Source: JACCXG01 sp963834305 (GTDB lineage Bacteria > Acidobacteriota > Vicinamibacteria > Vicinamibacterales > 2-12-FULL-66-21). Taken from it: DNA of 64,000 nucleotides. The number at the start of each line of letters is the position of its first letter. The first letter of the stretch is position 1. Location: positions 2,612,025-2,676,024 of the forward strand of contig CAWIAX010000002.1 of the NCBI GenBank assembly GCA_963834305.1, written 5' to 3'. Below, piece after piece: positions 10,014 to 18,560 of this stretch. The position numbers and the translations under genes were made by a program. The notes beneath the pieces are model-generated. The model ran no database searches, was not told where the DNA came from, and saw only the letters and a list, made by a program, of their open reading frames with translations.

Positions 10014-10811
10014 CTAGTCCCTGGACGCGAGGCGCTCGAGCGCAACGGCGGCCGCCACCGTCACGTTGAGCGAATCCACCGCCGGCTCGATGGGGATGCG
10101 CACCCGCGCATCGGCGCGGGTCAACACCTCCGGGCTGAGCCCTTCGCCCTCGGCGCCGACCAGCAGGATCAGCCGTGCCCCGGCCGCCAGGCTGGCCGCG
10201 AAGCCGGAGATTGCCGCGGCCTCCGGGTCGGGCGTCAGCGCCACGAGGCTGAAACCCTGCGCCCGGAAGGGCTCGAGCCCGGCCGGCCAATCCGCCAGCG
10301 TGGCGAAGGGAACGCGGAGGACCGCGCCCATCGACGTACGAATCGCCTTGCGGTAGAAGGGGTCGCCGCAGCGGCCGTCGAGCAGCAGGCCGCCGGTCCC
10401 GAACGCCGCGGCGGTGCGGAAGAGCCCGCCGATGTTGTCGGGGTTGCCGACGCCTTCGAGGGCAAGCAGCGTCGAGGCGCCATACAGGGTCCCGGGCGGG
10501 ACCGGCGCCGGACGCCGGGCCAGCGCCAGGCATCCCTGATGAAAACGGAAGCCGGTGATGGCCGCCAGCGCCGGCTCGTCACAGACCAGGACGTCGGCGT
10601 CGACCGCGGCCAGCGTGGGCTCGAGCGCCGCCAGCGCCGGCGCGGTCACCAGCACGGCGGCGACCTCGAACCGCCCGGACTCGACGAGCCGCCGGACGAC
10701 GAGGCGCCCCTCGGCTACGAACAGCTGCCGCTCGCGCAGCCAGCCGTAGTCCCCGACGTGGCGAAACGGCTCGAGCCGAGGATCGCCCGGGGACACGGCC
10801 CGGCCAATCAT
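10014..10811 (-). CDS. TrmH/SpoU-family RNA 2'-O-methyltransferase
   Basis: SPOUT methyltransferase of 265 residues that uses S-adenosylmethionine to methylate ribose 2'-OH in rRNA or tRNA. The N-terminal 100 residues form the L30e-like substrate-binding domain. The knot domain has motif 1 LEGVGNPDNIGGLFRTAAAF at 118-137, motif 2 LILLVGAEGEGLSPEV, and motif 3 IPIEPAVDSLNVTVAAAVAL. The ATG at 10811 overlaps the stop of the upstream gene as ATGA, indicating coupling. The longer open frame continuing upstream is that gene read out of frame. The exact target nucleoside cannot be assigned. Confidence 0.9.
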   Translation of the reverse strand: MIGRAVSPGDPRLEPFRHVGDYGWLRERQLFVAEGRLVVRRLVESGRFEVAAVLVTAPALAALEPTLAAVDADVLVCDEPALAAITGFRFHQGCLALARRPAPVPPGTLYGASTLLALEGVGNPDNIGGLFRTAAAFGTGGLLLDGRCGDPFYRKAIRTSMGAVLRVPFATLADWPAGLEPFRAQGFSLVALTPDPEAAAISGFAASLAAGARLILLVGAEGEGLSPEVLTRADARVRIPIEPAVDSLNVTVAAAVALERLASRD

Positions 10812-11410
10812 GTATCGGAGCGCACGACCGATCGGCGGCTGCGATGGCTGTCGATCACGTGCTGGCCGAGGCGCTTGCTGAAGAAGACCTTCGACTCGCC
10901 GTGATCGGTCGGGTGCTCGACGAACCGGATGATGTCGAACCGCAGCTGCGCCAGCGTGCTGCGCATCTCGTAGAAGCGGTTCTTGGTCTTGACGATGATC
11001 TCGTCGAAGCCGTTGTCCATCGCCCAGACTTCCTGCTCTTCGGTCAGCGCCCGGAAGTGCCCCTGGCCGCGCCAGTCGCTCCGCGTGCCGCCGATCCACT
11101 GGTAGAGCACCCGCCGGCCGTCGAACTCCACGCAGTCCTCGAGCTGGGCGACCAGGTCGGCGAGCTTCGGGTCCGTTTCCGCGGCGCGCAGCTCGTGCGA
11201 CACCTTGAACGAGACCGGCACGAACGTGCCGCGCTCGTCGGGCAGCGTCGCCTCCGCCATCAGGATCTGATGGTCGCGGTTCGAGAGCCGCTGCATGACC
11301 TCGGCCGCCGTCTTCTTTCTCGGGAAATCGAGGAAGAACTCCTCGATGTACTGGATCTCCAGCGCGCCCTGCTGAAGCCCGTATTGCTTGATGAGATATT
11401 CCGCGGACAT
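10808..11410 (-). CDS. Probable GNAT-like N-acyltransferase fold protein
   Basis: A 200-residue protein without a close named family that I can recognise. The middle shows the GNAT-like order: a strand (TFVPVSFKVS), a strand (RRVLYQWIGGTRSDWRGQGH) with an R..G.G.-like loop, then helix ALTEEQEVWAMDNGF followed by strand DEIIVKTKNRF. This is the acetyl-CoA-binding half of the GNAT fold, with the motif reduced. The ATG at 11410 follows GAGAGGAAC. The longer frame beginning at 11551 lacks this. The stop overlaps the RNA methyltransferase start by four bases, so the two are co-translated. Confidence 0.65.
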   Translation of the reverse strand: MSAEYLIKQYGLQQGALEIQYIEEFFLDFPRKKTAAEVMQRLSNRDHQILMAEATLPDERGTFVPVSFKVSHELRAAETDPKLADLVAQLEDCVEFDGRRVLYQWIGGTRSDWRGQGHFRALTEEQEVWAMDNGFDEIIVKTKNRFYEMRSTLAQLRFDIIRFVEHPTDHGESKVFFSKRLGQHVIDSHRSRRSVVRSDT

Positions 11411-11557
11411 GAAGTGTCGTCGTTCCTCTCGCGTCTCGATCGCCGGGCCGGACGGGGGCCGGCACGGCTCCGCCACGGTCGGGCTCGTCCGGCCGGAGCA
11501 AAGTGTACCAGCAGTCGGGACCGAGCCGCCGGGCCGAGGGCGGCTGTTCACGTCACG

Positions 11558-11600
11558 TTGCTTTAAAGTAAAATAATATTGCTTGTAGGTAAATAGGCGG
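11558..11600 (+). promoter_or_regulatory. AT-rich promoter/operator candidate of the XRE-cupin gene
   Basis: A 43-bp AT-rich island in otherwise GC-rich DNA, containing TTGCTT, TTTAAAGTAAAATAATATTG and GTAGGTAAATA. The related half-sites AGTAAAATA and GGTAAATA are spaced about two helical turns apart. It lies directly upstream of an XRE-cupin regulator and divergent from the gene ending at 11410. This is where an autoregulatory operator would be expected. The exact -35/-10 pair is not clear. Confidence 0.45.
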
Positions 11601-11629
11601 ACGACCAGAGACCAGGAGGCGGCCCCATC

Positions 11630-12220
11630 GTGCTATCGCCAACGCTGCAGGAAGGACTCACGAGTTACGGGATCGGCGAAACCATCCGCACCCTGCGCCT
11701 CAAGAAGAAGATGGGGCTGGTTGAGCTGGGGCGCCATTCGGGCCTCTCCCCGGCCCTGCTGTCGAAGATCGAGCGCGGCAAGCTCTTTCCCACCCTGCCA
11801 ACGCTCCTGCGCATCGCGCTGGTGTTCAGCGTCGGCCTCGACTTCTTCTTCGCGGCGGGGCGCGAACGCCGGCACGTCGGCGTCGTCCGCCGCAAGGATC
11901 GGCTGCGCCTGCCCGAGCCCGGCGAGTCGAAGGAGCCGGGATACCTGTTCGAATCGCTCGATTTCACGGCCGTCGAGCGGCGGACCCACGCGTTCTTCGT
12001 GGATTTCCAGCAGCAGAAGGGAGCCAAGCTCCGCACCCACACTCACCCGGGCGGCGAGTTCATCTACGTCCTGGAAGGCACGCTGGAGCTGACGGTGGGC
12101 CTCGAGGAGGTCAGCCTCGACGCCCACGACTCCGTCTACTTCGACGCCTCCCGGCCGCACGGCTATCGCCGTGCCAGCACCAAGCCCTGCCGCGCCATCG
12201 TCGTGACGTCGCCTCCCTAG
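11630..12220 (+). CDS. XRE-family transcriptional regulator with C-terminal cupin domain
   Basis: A 196-residue repressor-type protein. The helix-turn-helix spans about 14-70, with ELGRHSGLSPALLSKIERGK as the two recognition helices. The cupin domain at about 105-190 has HTHPGGEFIYVLEG and a later DASRPHGYRRA that would bind a metal or small ligand. This architecture is typical of regulators sensing a metabolite through the cupin. The start is GTG at 11630, preceded by GGAGG eight bases upstream, and an AT-rich island just before it may be its own operator. No obvious target operon adjoins it apart from the divergent GNAT-methyltransferase pair. Confidence 0.88.
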   Translation: MLSPTLQEGLTSYGIGETIRTLRLKKKMGLVELGRHSGLSPALLSKIERGKLFPTLPTLLRIALVFSVGLDFFFAAGRERRHVGVVRRKDRLRLPEPGESKEPGYLFESLDFTAVERRTHAFFVDFQQQKGAKLRTHTHPGGEFIYVLEGTLELTVGLEEVSLDAHDSVYFDASRPHGYRRASTKPCRAIVVTSPP

Positions 12221-12245
12221 GCGGAGCTCATCCGTCGCGGTTAAA

Positions 12246-12836
12246 ATGGGCCACGTGGATGCCACCATCTCCCTCCCGGCCGACCTCCAGGATGTGATCG
12301 ACCAGATTGATGCCGCCGATCGAGCCGCCGACGTGTTGAACACCGGCTTGTCGGATCGGCAGTTCCACTGGCAGCCCGACGGTGGCAGGAAGTGGAGCAT
12401 TGCGCAGTGCCTGGAGCACCTCACCGCCATCAACACGCTGTATGCCGGCGGCATGAGGGGCGCCGTTGAAGAAGCGCGGCGGCAGGGCTGGGCACGCCGC
12501 GGCCCGCTCGCGCCCGGCCCGTTCGGCCGGTTCTTCATCAGGAGCCAGGAGCCGCCGGTGAAGCGCCGGCTCCGTACCCCTGGCAAGGTGAGTCCCGCTT
12601 CCGGTGCGGCGCGCGACGAGGTCCTGCGCCGGTATCACGCGGTGCACGACACGCTGCGGCAGCTCGCACGCGAAGCGGCTGCGATCGATGCCAACCGCGC
12701 CACCTTTGCCAATCCGTTTCTCAAGCTGCTGCGGGTGAAGGTCGCGACCGGCCTGCAGCTCCTGCCGGCGCACGACCGGCGGCACCTGTGGCAGGCCGAA
12801 CAGGTCAAGGCGCTTCCCGACTTCCCCGCGAGCTGA
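12246..12836 (+). CDS. DinB-superfamily protein
   Basis: Four-helix bundle protein of the DinB/YfiT (DUF664-like) superfamily, 196 residues. The metal-binding histidines are seen in SIAQCLEHLTAIN and in the C-terminal pair PAHDRRHLWQAEQV, giving the expected three-His site. Members act as thiol-dependent S-transferases or are of unknown function, and the substrate cannot be inferred here. TAAAAT at 12242-12247 overlaps the ATG at 12246, so the true start may be the GTG at 12255 on a leaderless mRNA. It converges on the acetyltransferase at 12851. Confidence 0.82.
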   Translation: MGHVDATISLPADLQDVIDQIDAADRAADVLNTGLSDRQFHWQPDGGRKWSIAQCLEHLTAINTLYAGGMRGAVEEARRQGWARRGPLAPGPFGRFFIRSQEPPVKRRLRTPGKVSPASGAARDEVLRRYHAVHDTLRQLAREAAAIDANRATFANPFLKLLRVKVATGLQLLPAHDRRHLWQAEQVKALPDFPAS

Positions 12837-12850
12837 GCGGCGGGACGCGT

Positions 12851-13393
12851 CTACAGAGCGGGCGGCCGCCACGCCGGATTGATCCGGGAATAGAGCAGCT
12901 GGTCCTTGACCACTCGATCCTTCACGCTGCTCGAGCGGAGCAACCCCTCGCGCTCGTAGCCCGCCTTCTCGAGCACGCGCACCGACGCCGGGTTGTCGGC
13001 AAACGGCAGGGCAAACAGCCGCAGCAGGTTCTCGCGCGCGAACAGCTGCCCGGTCAGCAGCACCACCGCCTCGGTGACGATCCCCCGGCCCCAGTACGCC
13101 TCGCCCAGCCAGTAGCCGATCTCGGACGAGTAGCGCTCGATGTCGCTGCCGTGGCCGAAGCCCACCGCGCCCGCTGCCTCGCCGTCCACTTCGATTGCCA
13201 GGTTCGTCTCGCCGCGGTCGAGCCGCACGCTGTCGGCGATGAACGCTCGGGCGCTCGCCGGGGTGTAGGGATGGGGAAAGCGGTCACGCAGGTGCTTCGC
13301 CACGTTGATGTTGTTGGCGTGGCGGACGAGCGAGTCGACGTCGCCGTGGCGCCACGGCCGCAGCGCGCAGCGGGTGCCGCGCAGCTCGATCAA
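12851..13393 (-). CDS. GNAT-family N-acetyltransferase (RimJ/RimL type)
   Basis: Acetyl-CoA dependent acetyltransferase of 180 residues. It starts IELRGTRCALRPWRHGDVD, the usual RimJ/RimL opening. The acetyl-CoA loop is seen in GYWLGEAYWGRGIVTEAVVL, and the late FADNPASVRVLEKAGYEREG block is diagnostic. No ATG is available. TTG at 13393 overlaps the TGA of the upstream peptidase gene and has GAGGAAGGA upstream, so it is the best start. The longer frame to 13603 is the peptidase gene out of frame. The substrate may be a protein N-terminus or a small amine. Confidence 0.85.
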   Translation of the reverse strand: MIELRGTRCALRPWRHGDVDSLVRHANNINVAKHLRDRFPHPYTPASARAFIADSVRLDRGETNLAIEVDGEAAGAVGFGHGSDIERYSSEIGYWLGEAYWGRGIVTEAVVLLTGQLFARENLLRLFALPFADNPASVRVLEKAGYEREGLLRSSSVKDRVVKDQLLYSRINPAWRPPAL

Positions 13394-14142
13394 AACAGCG
13401 CCCGTCCTTCCTCGCGCAGCCACCGCTCGGCGGCGCGGAACTCCGGACACACCTCCTCGACGAGGCGCCAGTAGCGGCGCGAGTGATTCTGCTGGCGCAG
13501 GTGCATCAGCTCGTGGAGCAGGACGTAGTCGCGGACGGCCGGCGGCATCTGGACGAGCCGGAAATTCAACGCAATCGTGCCGCTGCGTGAACACGAGCCC
13601 CACCGGGATCGCTGGTTGCGCACCGTCACCCGCCGCACGGACAGGCCGTGCACCGCCGCGAGCGCGAGCAGCCTCGGCCCGAGCTCGCGCACCGCGATCC
13701 GGCGCAGCGCCAGCTCCGCGGCGGGCCGCAGATCGACGACGTCCGCCGGCACCGTCACCCGCTCACCGCCGAGCGCCAGGAAGGGTCCCGACGCGTCGCG
13801 CGCGGGCTCCAGCCGCGCCGGTTCGCCGGCAAAGAGAATGGTGTGCCCCGCCGGCCACTCCGCGGGCGCGTGCTGGACCGCGACGCGGTGCCGTTCCCGC
13901 TCGGCCCACGCGCGATGCTTGTCCAGGAAGGCCTCGGCGTCGCGGCGCGACCCGCCGCGCGGGATCGTGACGCGCAGCGATCCGTCGGGCCGGACGCGCA
14001 GGATGTACTTCCGCGCCCGCCGCATGCGGATGAAGTGCACGAGCGCACGCCCGGCGGGCACGGCCGGAGGACACTCGGGGGCCGGAGGACACGCCGGGGC
14101 CGGCGGGCTCTCGGATCGCAGGAACGGGAGGTCGAGCTGCAC
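13390..14142 (-). CDS. YgjP-like (DUF45) zinc metallopeptidase
   Basis: A 250-residue protein of the YgjP/SprT-like metallopeptidase family. HELMHLRQQNHSRRYW at 210-225 supplies the HExxH zinc motif and a third His (His220). The upstream RNQRSRWGSCSRSGTIALN block is equally diagnostic. The N-terminal 30 residues are proline/cysteine-rich and poorly conserved. The start is GTG at 14142, and an upstream TATGCT could be a -10 of a short-leader transcript. The gene overlaps the following acetyltransferase by four bases. Substrates of the family are not known. Confidence 0.88.
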   Translation of the reverse strand: MQLDLPFLRSESPPAPACPPAPECPPAVPAGRALVHFIRMRRARKYILRVRPDGSLRVTIPRGGSRRDAEAFLDKHRAWAERERHRVAVQHAPAEWPAGHTILFAGEPARLEPARDASGPFLALGGERVTVPADVVDLRPAAELALRRIAVRELGPRLLALAAVHGLSVRRVTVRNQRSRWGSCSRSGTIALNFRLVQMPPAVRDYVLLHELMHLRQQNHSRRYWRLVEEVCPEFRAAERWLREEGRALF

Positions 14143-14187
14143 GGAAGACCAGCATACACAAACGGCGGCCCGCCGGCCGTGCGAGTG

Positions 14188-16224
14188 TCAGCTGCCGAGA
14201 TGCTGCGTCATCCAGCCGAAGACCGCCTCGTGCCAGGCGCGGCTGTTGGCGGCGCCCAGCACCCAGTGCCCCTCGTCGGGAAACACCAGCGCTTCGGCGG
14301 GCACGCCGTTCCGCCGCAGCACCGAGAACATCTGCAGCCCCTGATCGACCGGCACGCGGAAGTCCCGCTCGTTGGTGATGATGAGGGTGGGCGTCCTGAT
14401 CTTGTGCGCGTGCAGGTGCGGCGACCACTGCAGGAACTGCTCGGTCGCCTTCGCGGTCCCGGCCTTGCCGCCGAACTCCCACTCGGTGAACCAGAGCTCC
14501 TCGGTCGTCATCGACATCGACTCGAGGTTGAACACGCCGTCGTGGGTCACCGCGGCCTTGAACCGATCGGTGTGGCCGATGATCCAGTTGACCGCGTACC
14601 CGCCGTAGCTCGCGCCGGCAATGCCCATGCGGGCAGCGTCGGTGAAGGGAAGCGCCGCGACGGCGCCGAACACCGCGTCGAGGTCGGTCATGACCTTGCC
14701 GCCCCAGTCGCCCGTGATCTCGTCGACGAACCGCTGCCCGAAGCCGGTCGAGCCGCGAGGGTTCGGCGCCACCACCACCCAGCCCTGCGCCGCCCAGAGC
14801 GACGGGTTCCACCGCGTCGACCACGCATCCTCCCACGCCCCCTGCGGCCCGCCGTGAATGAGGAAGACCACCGGGTACTTCTTCGCGGCGTCGAACGCCG
14901 GCGGCTTCACAAGCCAGTACTGGATCGGCGTCCCCCCCGCCCCCTTGACGGTGTGGGTTTCCGGGGTGGAGAACGCCACCTCGCGCAGCCACCCGGCGTT
15001 CTCCGCGGTCAGCGGCTTCCCGCCGCTGCCATCGGCATCGACCCGGTAGACCTCGGCCGGCGCCGTCAACGTGGACTTGGTGAACACGACGAAGCCGTTG
15101 CCCGGCCTGGCTGCGGTGATCGCCCCGCCTTCCGCGATGCGCTTCGGCGTCCCGCCCGCGGCAGGGACGACGTAGAGGTGCTCGCGCCCCTGGCTGCCGG
15201 CGGTGAACCAGACGGAGGAGCCGTCGGGGGACAGGGCGAAGTCGGCCACCGACAGGTCCGGCGTCTCGAACAGCGTGCGCCGCGTGCCGGCGGCGCGATC
15301 CCAGGCATCGAGGTACCAGCGATCCGACTCGAACCCGGCCCGGCGCTGCGCGCGCACGTAGACGGTGCGGCCATCCGGCGAGAACACCGGCTGAACGTCC
15401 GCCGCCGGATTGGCGGTCAGCTTCCGTGCCGGGCCGCCGCCGCTCGCCACGATCCACACGTCGTTGTTCGTCGTCCAGGCCTCGCGATCGTTGCCTTCGC
15501 GGTTCGACACGAAGGCGATCTCGCGGCCATCCGGCGAGAACCGGACGGCGTCCCCTTCCTGCTGCACCGGCGGCGAATCGAAGTCCCCGGGAGTCACGTC
15601 CACGACACGGCGGGTGGCAAGGTCGGCCACGAACAGGTGATGGCGGATGTTCTCGCGCCACTCGTCCCAGTGGCGGTAGAGCAGCCGGGTCAGGCGCCTC
15701 GCCTTCACCGGATTGTCGTCCGCCGCCTTCTTCGTCCGCGCGGTGCAGGCCTCGTCCGCGCATGCCGGATACACATCGGAGACGAACGCCAGCCGCGTTC
15801 CGTCCGGCGAAAAGACCAGCGGCGCCTGAGCGCCCATGGCGAGGTCGGTGACCTTCTTCACGTCGCCGCCATCGGCATCGGCGACGAAGACCTGCGATGT
15901 CCCGTCGCGGTTCGAGATGAAGGCGATGCGCTTGCCATCGGGCGACCAGCGCGGCGTGTTCTCCGACTTGTCACCGTCGATCAGCGCCTTGCGCCCTTCG
16001 CCATCCGTGCCGACCACCCAGATGTCGGCGTTGCGCCGTCCGGATGGCAGGTCGGTGGTGGTCCGCATGTACGCCACGCGCCGCCCGTCGGGCGACAGCT
16101 GCGGGTCGGCAACGCGGACGGCGCCGAGCAGGTCCGCGGTCGTCATCGCGCGTCCGCCTTGCGCGAGCAGCGACGCGGACACCCCGAGACCACACAGGAG
16201 CGCGACGGCGGCAGCACGGGGCAT
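14188..16224 (-). CDS. S9-family secreted prolyl oligopeptidase-like peptidase
   Basis: Dipeptidyl/acylaminoacyl-peptidase type protein of 678 residues. Residues 1-25 are a signal peptide (AAAVALLCGLGVSASLLAQG). A TolB-like beta-propeller covers about 30-410, with repeated SPDG.RVAY-like blades. The alpha/beta-hydrolase domain has the nucleophile in GASYGGYAVNW (Ser near 539) and the late VFPDEGHWVLGAAN carrying the catalytic His. It should cleave short peptides outside the cytoplasm. The ATG at 16224 is four bases after the stop of the membrane-protein gene, so they are coupled. The open frame further upstream is that gene out of frame. Confidence 0.92.
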   Translation of the reverse strand: MPRAAAVALLCGLGVSASLLAQGGRAMTTADLLGAVRVADPQLSPDGRRVAYMRTTTDLPSGRRNADIWVVGTDGEGRKALIDGDKSENTPRWSPDGKRIAFISNRDGTSQVFVADADGGDVKKVTDLAMGAQAPLVFSPDGTRLAFVSDVYPACADEACTARTKKAADDNPVKARRLTRLLYRHWDEWRENIRHHLFVADLATRRVVDVTPGDFDSPPVQQEGDAVRFSPDGREIAFVSNREGNDREAWTTNNDVWIVASGGGPARKLTANPAADVQPVFSPDGRTVYVRAQRRAGFESDRWYLDAWDRAAGTRRTLFETPDLSVADFALSPDGSSVWFTAGSQGREHLYVVPAAGGTPKRIAEGGAITAARPGNGFVVFTKSTLTAPAEVYRVDADGSGGKPLTAENAGWLREVAFSTPETHTVKGAGGTPIQYWLVKPPAFDAAKKYPVVFLIHGGPQGAWEDAWSTRWNPSLWAAQGWVVVAPNPRGSTGFGQRFVDEITGDWGGKVMTDLDAVFGAVAALPFTDAARMGIAGASYGGYAVNWIIGHTDRFKAAVTHDGVFNLESMSMTTEELWFTEWEFGGKAGTAKATEQFLQWSPHLHAHKIRTPTLIITNERDFRVPVDQGLQMFSVLRRNGVPAEALVFPDEGHWVLGAANSRAWHEAVFGWMTQHLGS

Positions 16225-16228
16225 GGCC

Positions 16229-16690
16229 TTAGAACCTGAACAGCGGCCGGGCGTTGGGAGTGCCGGGCCAGGGAATCGATGCGGCAATCGCGAGGAGCGC
16301 GAGCAGGATGAAGACGGCGGCGACCCGGTGCTTGCGGACGGGATCGGTGATCCCCCGCACACGGGTGCGGCCGCGATGCGCCAGGATCAGGGCCACCACC
16401 ACGCCGAACACGTGCTCGACTGCCCAGTAGCGCAGGCCGGAGCTCTTCATGGCCGCGCCGAAATCGGCCATCGCCGCGGAGGTGGTCGGGCTGAGGAAGA
16501 AGTACAGGATCAGCCCGAGCACGATCTGGATATCGAGGGCGATGATGAAGAACTTGCCGGCCTGGTCGTCGGCGGGGAGCCAGGGACGGCGGCCGGCCGC
16601 CCCCGCGACGGCGCGCACGAGCGCCAGCAGGCCAAGGAGCAGCACGGCCCAGCGCAGCCACGAATGCAGGAAAAGGACGGAGGTGTACAT
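16229..16690 (-). CDS. Four-helix membrane protein of unknown function
   Basis: A 153-residue integral membrane protein with four hydrophobic segments at about 4-25, 45-65, 87-102 and 122-140. The start MYTSVLFLHSWLRWAVLL suggests an N-terminal helix containing His and Trp. His residues within helices (LHSWLRW, VEHVFG, AHRGRTR) are reminiscent of heme-binding membrane proteins, but there is no recognised motif and I do not assign a function. I prefer the ATG at 16690 over the TTG six codons upstream. It lies between a VWFA-related gene and the S9 peptidase on the same strand. Confidence 0.7.
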   Translation of the reverse strand: MYTSVLFLHSWLRWAVLLLGLLALVRAVAGAAGRRPWLPADDQAGKFFIIALDIQIVLGLILYFFLSPTTSAAMADFGAAMKSSGLRYWAVEHVFGVVVALILAHRGRTRVRGITDPVRKHRVAAVFILLALLAIAASIPWPGTPNARPLFRF

Positions 16691-16738
16691 GGGGTGAATT
16701 GTAGTCAATTGTCCGGCGGGGAGCGGCCGGCGGCGCGA

Positions 16739-17680
16739 TCAGTCGCGGCCCTGGATGCCCTGACGCGCCCTGACCGTGATCCCCTTGCGCAGCACCTTCA
16801 CCTCGACCTTGCGGAGGTCCGCCGTGCGCTGGACGGGCGGATTGGCCATCGCCAGCACGTAGCCGGCGCCCGCCTCGGCCAGGATCCGCCGCGCCGTGCC
16901 CGCCATGTCGTTCGTGTTCACGAACGCGTAGCCGCCGGTCTCGTGCGCGAAACCGGCCGCACCGCCGTACGCGCCCCGGCCCCGGCCCATGCCGACGCCG
17001 GACGGATCCAACACGTAGAGGCTGGTGTGCGTGGCCGCCATCGTCCGCATCGCCGCCACCCATTCGCGCGTCAGGTCGCCGAGAGCGGGCGGCGGCATCG
17101 GGGTATCGAACAGCCACGCCGACCCGATCGCCACGATGGTGTTCCGGCCGCCTGTCTTTTCCGGCAGCTGTCGCGCCAGCGACGCCACCGTCTGCAACAC
17201 CTGCGCCCCGGCATCCTCCAGGCGGAACGGCACGCCCTGGACGTTGTAGCGGTCGATTGCCTGAATCAGCACGGCGCGGTCGGTGGACGTGACCGCGGCG
17301 CGGCCGTTCAGTGTGAGGACGCTCAGCTGGTCGTCCGCGGACTTCTGCTCGACGAACGCGCGGGCGGCGCCCCTGACGCGCTGCGCCAGATCCGGACTGG
17401 CTGCCGCGTCGTCCAGCAGGAGCACGACCAGCCTCGGGCGGTCGGGGACGGGCGCATAGACGTCCGCAATCGGCACGCGGTAGCCGCTAATCCAGACCTC
17501 GAACTCGGCCGGGCGCAAGTCGAGGACCGGGACACCGGCGCTGTCAACGGCCACGACGTCCAGCCGGAGGCTTGGCGCCGGGGAGGCCGGCGCGGCGGGC
17601 GCCTGGCTTTCCTGCAGCCGCGAGGACGCGGGGGAGGCCGGGGACGCGGCCAGGGCAAGAAGCAGCAGCAGGTGCGTCAT
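16739..17680 (-). CDS. VWFA-related secreted protein, Acidobacteria type
   Basis: A 313-residue exported protein with an N-terminal signal peptide (MTHLLLLLALAASPASPASS). The body matches the VWFA-related family typical of Acidobacteria: LRLDVVAVDSAGVPVLDLRP at the start, then PRLVVLLLDDAAASPD as a reduced metal-ion-dependent adhesion site region, FVEQKSADDQLSVLTLNG, and a late LYVLDPSGVGMG. The usual DxSxS motif is replaced by DDAAAS, so classical metal binding may be altered. The function is unknown. It follows the PAP2 gene by 15 bp and is a taxonomic pointer for the window. Confidence 0.85.
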   Translation of the reverse strand: MTHLLLLLALAASPASPASSRLQESQAPAAPASPAPSLRLDVVAVDSAGVPVLDLRPAEFEVWISGYRVPIADVYAPVPDRPRLVVLLLDDAAASPDLAQRVRGAARAFVEQKSADDQLSVLTLNGRAAVTSTDRAVLIQAIDRYNVQGVPFRLEDAGAQVLQTVASLARQLPEKTGGRNTIVAIGSAWLFDTPMPPPALGDLTREWVAAMRTMAATHTSLYVLDPSGVGMGRGRGAYGGAAGFAHETGGYAFVNTNDMAGTARRILAEAGAGYVLAMANPPVQRTADLRKVEVKVLRKGITVRARQGIQGRD

Positions 17681-17695
17681 GATGGCGGGGCCCCC

Positions 17696-18475
17696 TCAGC
17701 CCAGCGCAGTCCAGACGCCGATCGCTACCACCCACCCGGCAGCCGCGTCGGCGGCGTAATGATACCGCCCGAGGACCGTTCCGGCGGTGATCAGCAGAGC
17801 GGCCACGGCAAACGCCGCGGCTGCCGGCCATGGCGCGGCGGCCACCAGCAGTGCGGCGGCGGCCGCTTCAGCCGCATGCCCGCTGGGAAAGGTGTTGACG
17901 TGGATGCTCGCCCGGTCGAGCACGCCCAGGTTCAGGCGGCGGACCCGCGACGCCCAGGGCGGGTGCGGACGGAACGCGCGCGGCGGGCGGGTCTGCACCC
18001 AGGGCAGGAGGCCGAAGCAGACGAAGTCGGTGACCAGCACCACCGTCCAGAACGTATCAGCACTGGGCGCGGCACTGGTCAGGAGGTGCACCGCCAGCGC
18101 GGCCGGGACGATGGGGTAGACGGCAAGGTAGGCGAGCTCGAGCAGCTCGGCCAGCCACCGCGGGGTGGCGGCCGCGACGGCGTCCACCCGCAGCATGCCG
18201 TCGATCGCCTCGAGCCGGCGCTCGGCGCCGGGCATGGCCGCGGTGAACAGGAGGCCACTGGTCCAGTACGCCAGCAGCAGCAGTGACGGCGGCAGCACCC
18301 AGTCGTGCAGAATGGAGTGGCCGGGCAGCAGGCGGGCGCCCGCCGACACCGCGAGGCCCGCGCCAGACAGGAGCAGCGCACCGAGCCGGCGCCCCGAGGT
18401 GACGCCGCGCACCAGCCGCGACACCACGGCCAGGTAGGCAAAGAACAGGGTCGCGGCGGTTTCCCACTCGTGCAT
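17696..18475 (-). CDS. PAP2-superfamily membrane phosphatase
   Basis: Membrane protein of 259 residues with about six hydrophobic segments. The PAP2 active-site elements are partly visible: a first basic motif RPPRAFRPHP region near 165, the central FPSGHAAEAAAA (PSGH motif), and a late GRYHYAADAAAGW, the SR..H..D-like third motif. Family members remove phosphate from lipids such as phosphatidic acid or undecaprenyl diphosphate at the membrane. The specific substrate is not assignable. It is the first gene of a minus-strand run (PAP2, VWFA, membrane protein, S9 peptidase, YgjP-like, GNAT) with short gaps. Confidence 0.85.
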   Translation of the reverse strand: MHEWETAATLFFAYLAVVSRLVRGVTSGRRLGALLLSGAGLAVSAGARLLPGHSILHDWVLPPSLLLLAYWTSGLLFTAAMPGAERRLEAIDGMLRVDAVAAATPRWLAELLELAYLAVYPIVPAALAVHLLTSAAPSADTFWTVVLVTDFVCFGLLPWVQTRPPRAFRPHPPWASRVRRLNLGVLDRASIHVNTFPSGHAAEAAAAALLVAAAPWPAAAAFAVAALLITAGTVLGRYHYAADAAAGWVVAIGVWTALG

Positions 18476-18560
18476 CGGTCTACCGGACTCGCGTCCGGCG
18501 AAAGCGGAGAAGGATCGGATGCGGCACAGCCATGAACGCTAAGGCGCAGACCGCCGGGGG

